DNA of 5,290 bases. Source: CALJGI01 sp047618115 (GTDB lineage Bacteria; Pseudomonadota; Gammaproteobacteria; Pseudomonadales; Halieaceae). The stretch spans positions 1-5,290 of the forward strand of contig JBLHKV010000265.1 in NCBI GenBank assembly GCA_047618115.1. Direction: 5' to 3'. Every line of letters begins with the position of its first letter. The first letter of the stretch is position 1. A program made the position numbers and the translations under genes. Below, one piece after another: positions 5,172 through 5,290 of the stretch. The notes below the pieces were generated by a model that worked only from the letters and a program-made list of their open reading frames with translations, was not told where the DNA came from and did no database searches.

Positions 5172-5290
5172 TTGACGGATAACGATAAGAAAATTGGCAT
5201 ACACGAGTTGTATGCGAACGATGCGGAACGCGCCGACGAGCTGCTGTGGGGACGAAAAGTTAACCCAAGCAACCGGCGTGGCTTCTTGAG
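5172..5290 (+). CDS. N-terminus of a twin-arginine (Tat) exported protein, truncated by window end
   Basis: Thirty-nine codons are visible from TTG 5172, and the frame is still open at 5290. Residues 33-39 (SNRRGFL) form a twin-arginine motif with R35-R36 followed by G-F-L, the standard signal for export of folded, usually cofactor-bearing proteins. The hydrophobic core would follow outside the window. The long polar lead-in (IHELYANDAERADELLWGRKV) before the RR is reminiscent of periplasmic molybdopterin or related redox enzymes such as sulfite oxidase-like proteins, but this is recall and the catalytic part is not visible. The gene begins 47 bp after the lipoprotein stop, so it may belong to the same transcript. 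Export by Tat is well supported; the enzyme identity is not. Confidence 0.75.
   Translation, partial: MTDNDKKIGIHELYANDAERADELLWGRKVNPSNRRGFL

Overview
The window looks like chromosomal DNA from a Gram-negative, probably marine gammaproteobacterium. The evidence is the C-terminal end of a TonB-dependent outer-membrane receptor, a lipoprotein signal with Ser at +2, a twin-arginine export signal, and a REP-like inverted repeat of a kind I associate with gammaproteobacteria. Base composition is roughly balanced. The lineage is inference; no rRNA or other marker is present.

Layout. (1) 1-378 (+): last 125 residues of a TonB-dependent receptor. (2) 379-565: convergent intergenic region with a GC-rich hairpin plus T-run terminator (397-426) and then a perfect 59-bp inverted repeat with a 7-nt loop (435-559). 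Each arm of the repeat is itself a tandem of two ~25-bp units, so the motif GGGACAGTTTACTTAA occurs four times. (3) 566-2023 (-): a 485-aa class I SAM-dependent methyltransferase with an NPPF motif, flanked by N- and C-terminal accessory domains. (4) 2146-3183 (+): a membrane fatty-acid desaturase with all three histidine boxes, divergent from the methyltransferase. (5) 3184-3523: 340 bp with no gene I can support. (6) 3524-5124 (+): a tight run of a PNPOx-like FMN split-barrel protein, a six-helix membrane protein, and a small lipoprotein whose reading frame appears broken into two overlapping ORFs. (7) 5172-5290 (+): the first 39 codons of a Tat-exported protein that runs off the window.

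The genes do not form an obvious single pathway. The desaturase probably modifies membrane acyl chains. The genes from 3524 onward are close enough to be one transcript, but their roles are not known. I see no defence system, CRISPR array, tRNA, rRNA or intact transposon. The strongest unexplained signals are the nested palindrome at 435-559 and the frame break in the lipoprotein at about 4824. A further oddity is heavy use of non-ATG starts: GTG at 2023, 2146 and 4017, and TTG at 4557 and 5172.
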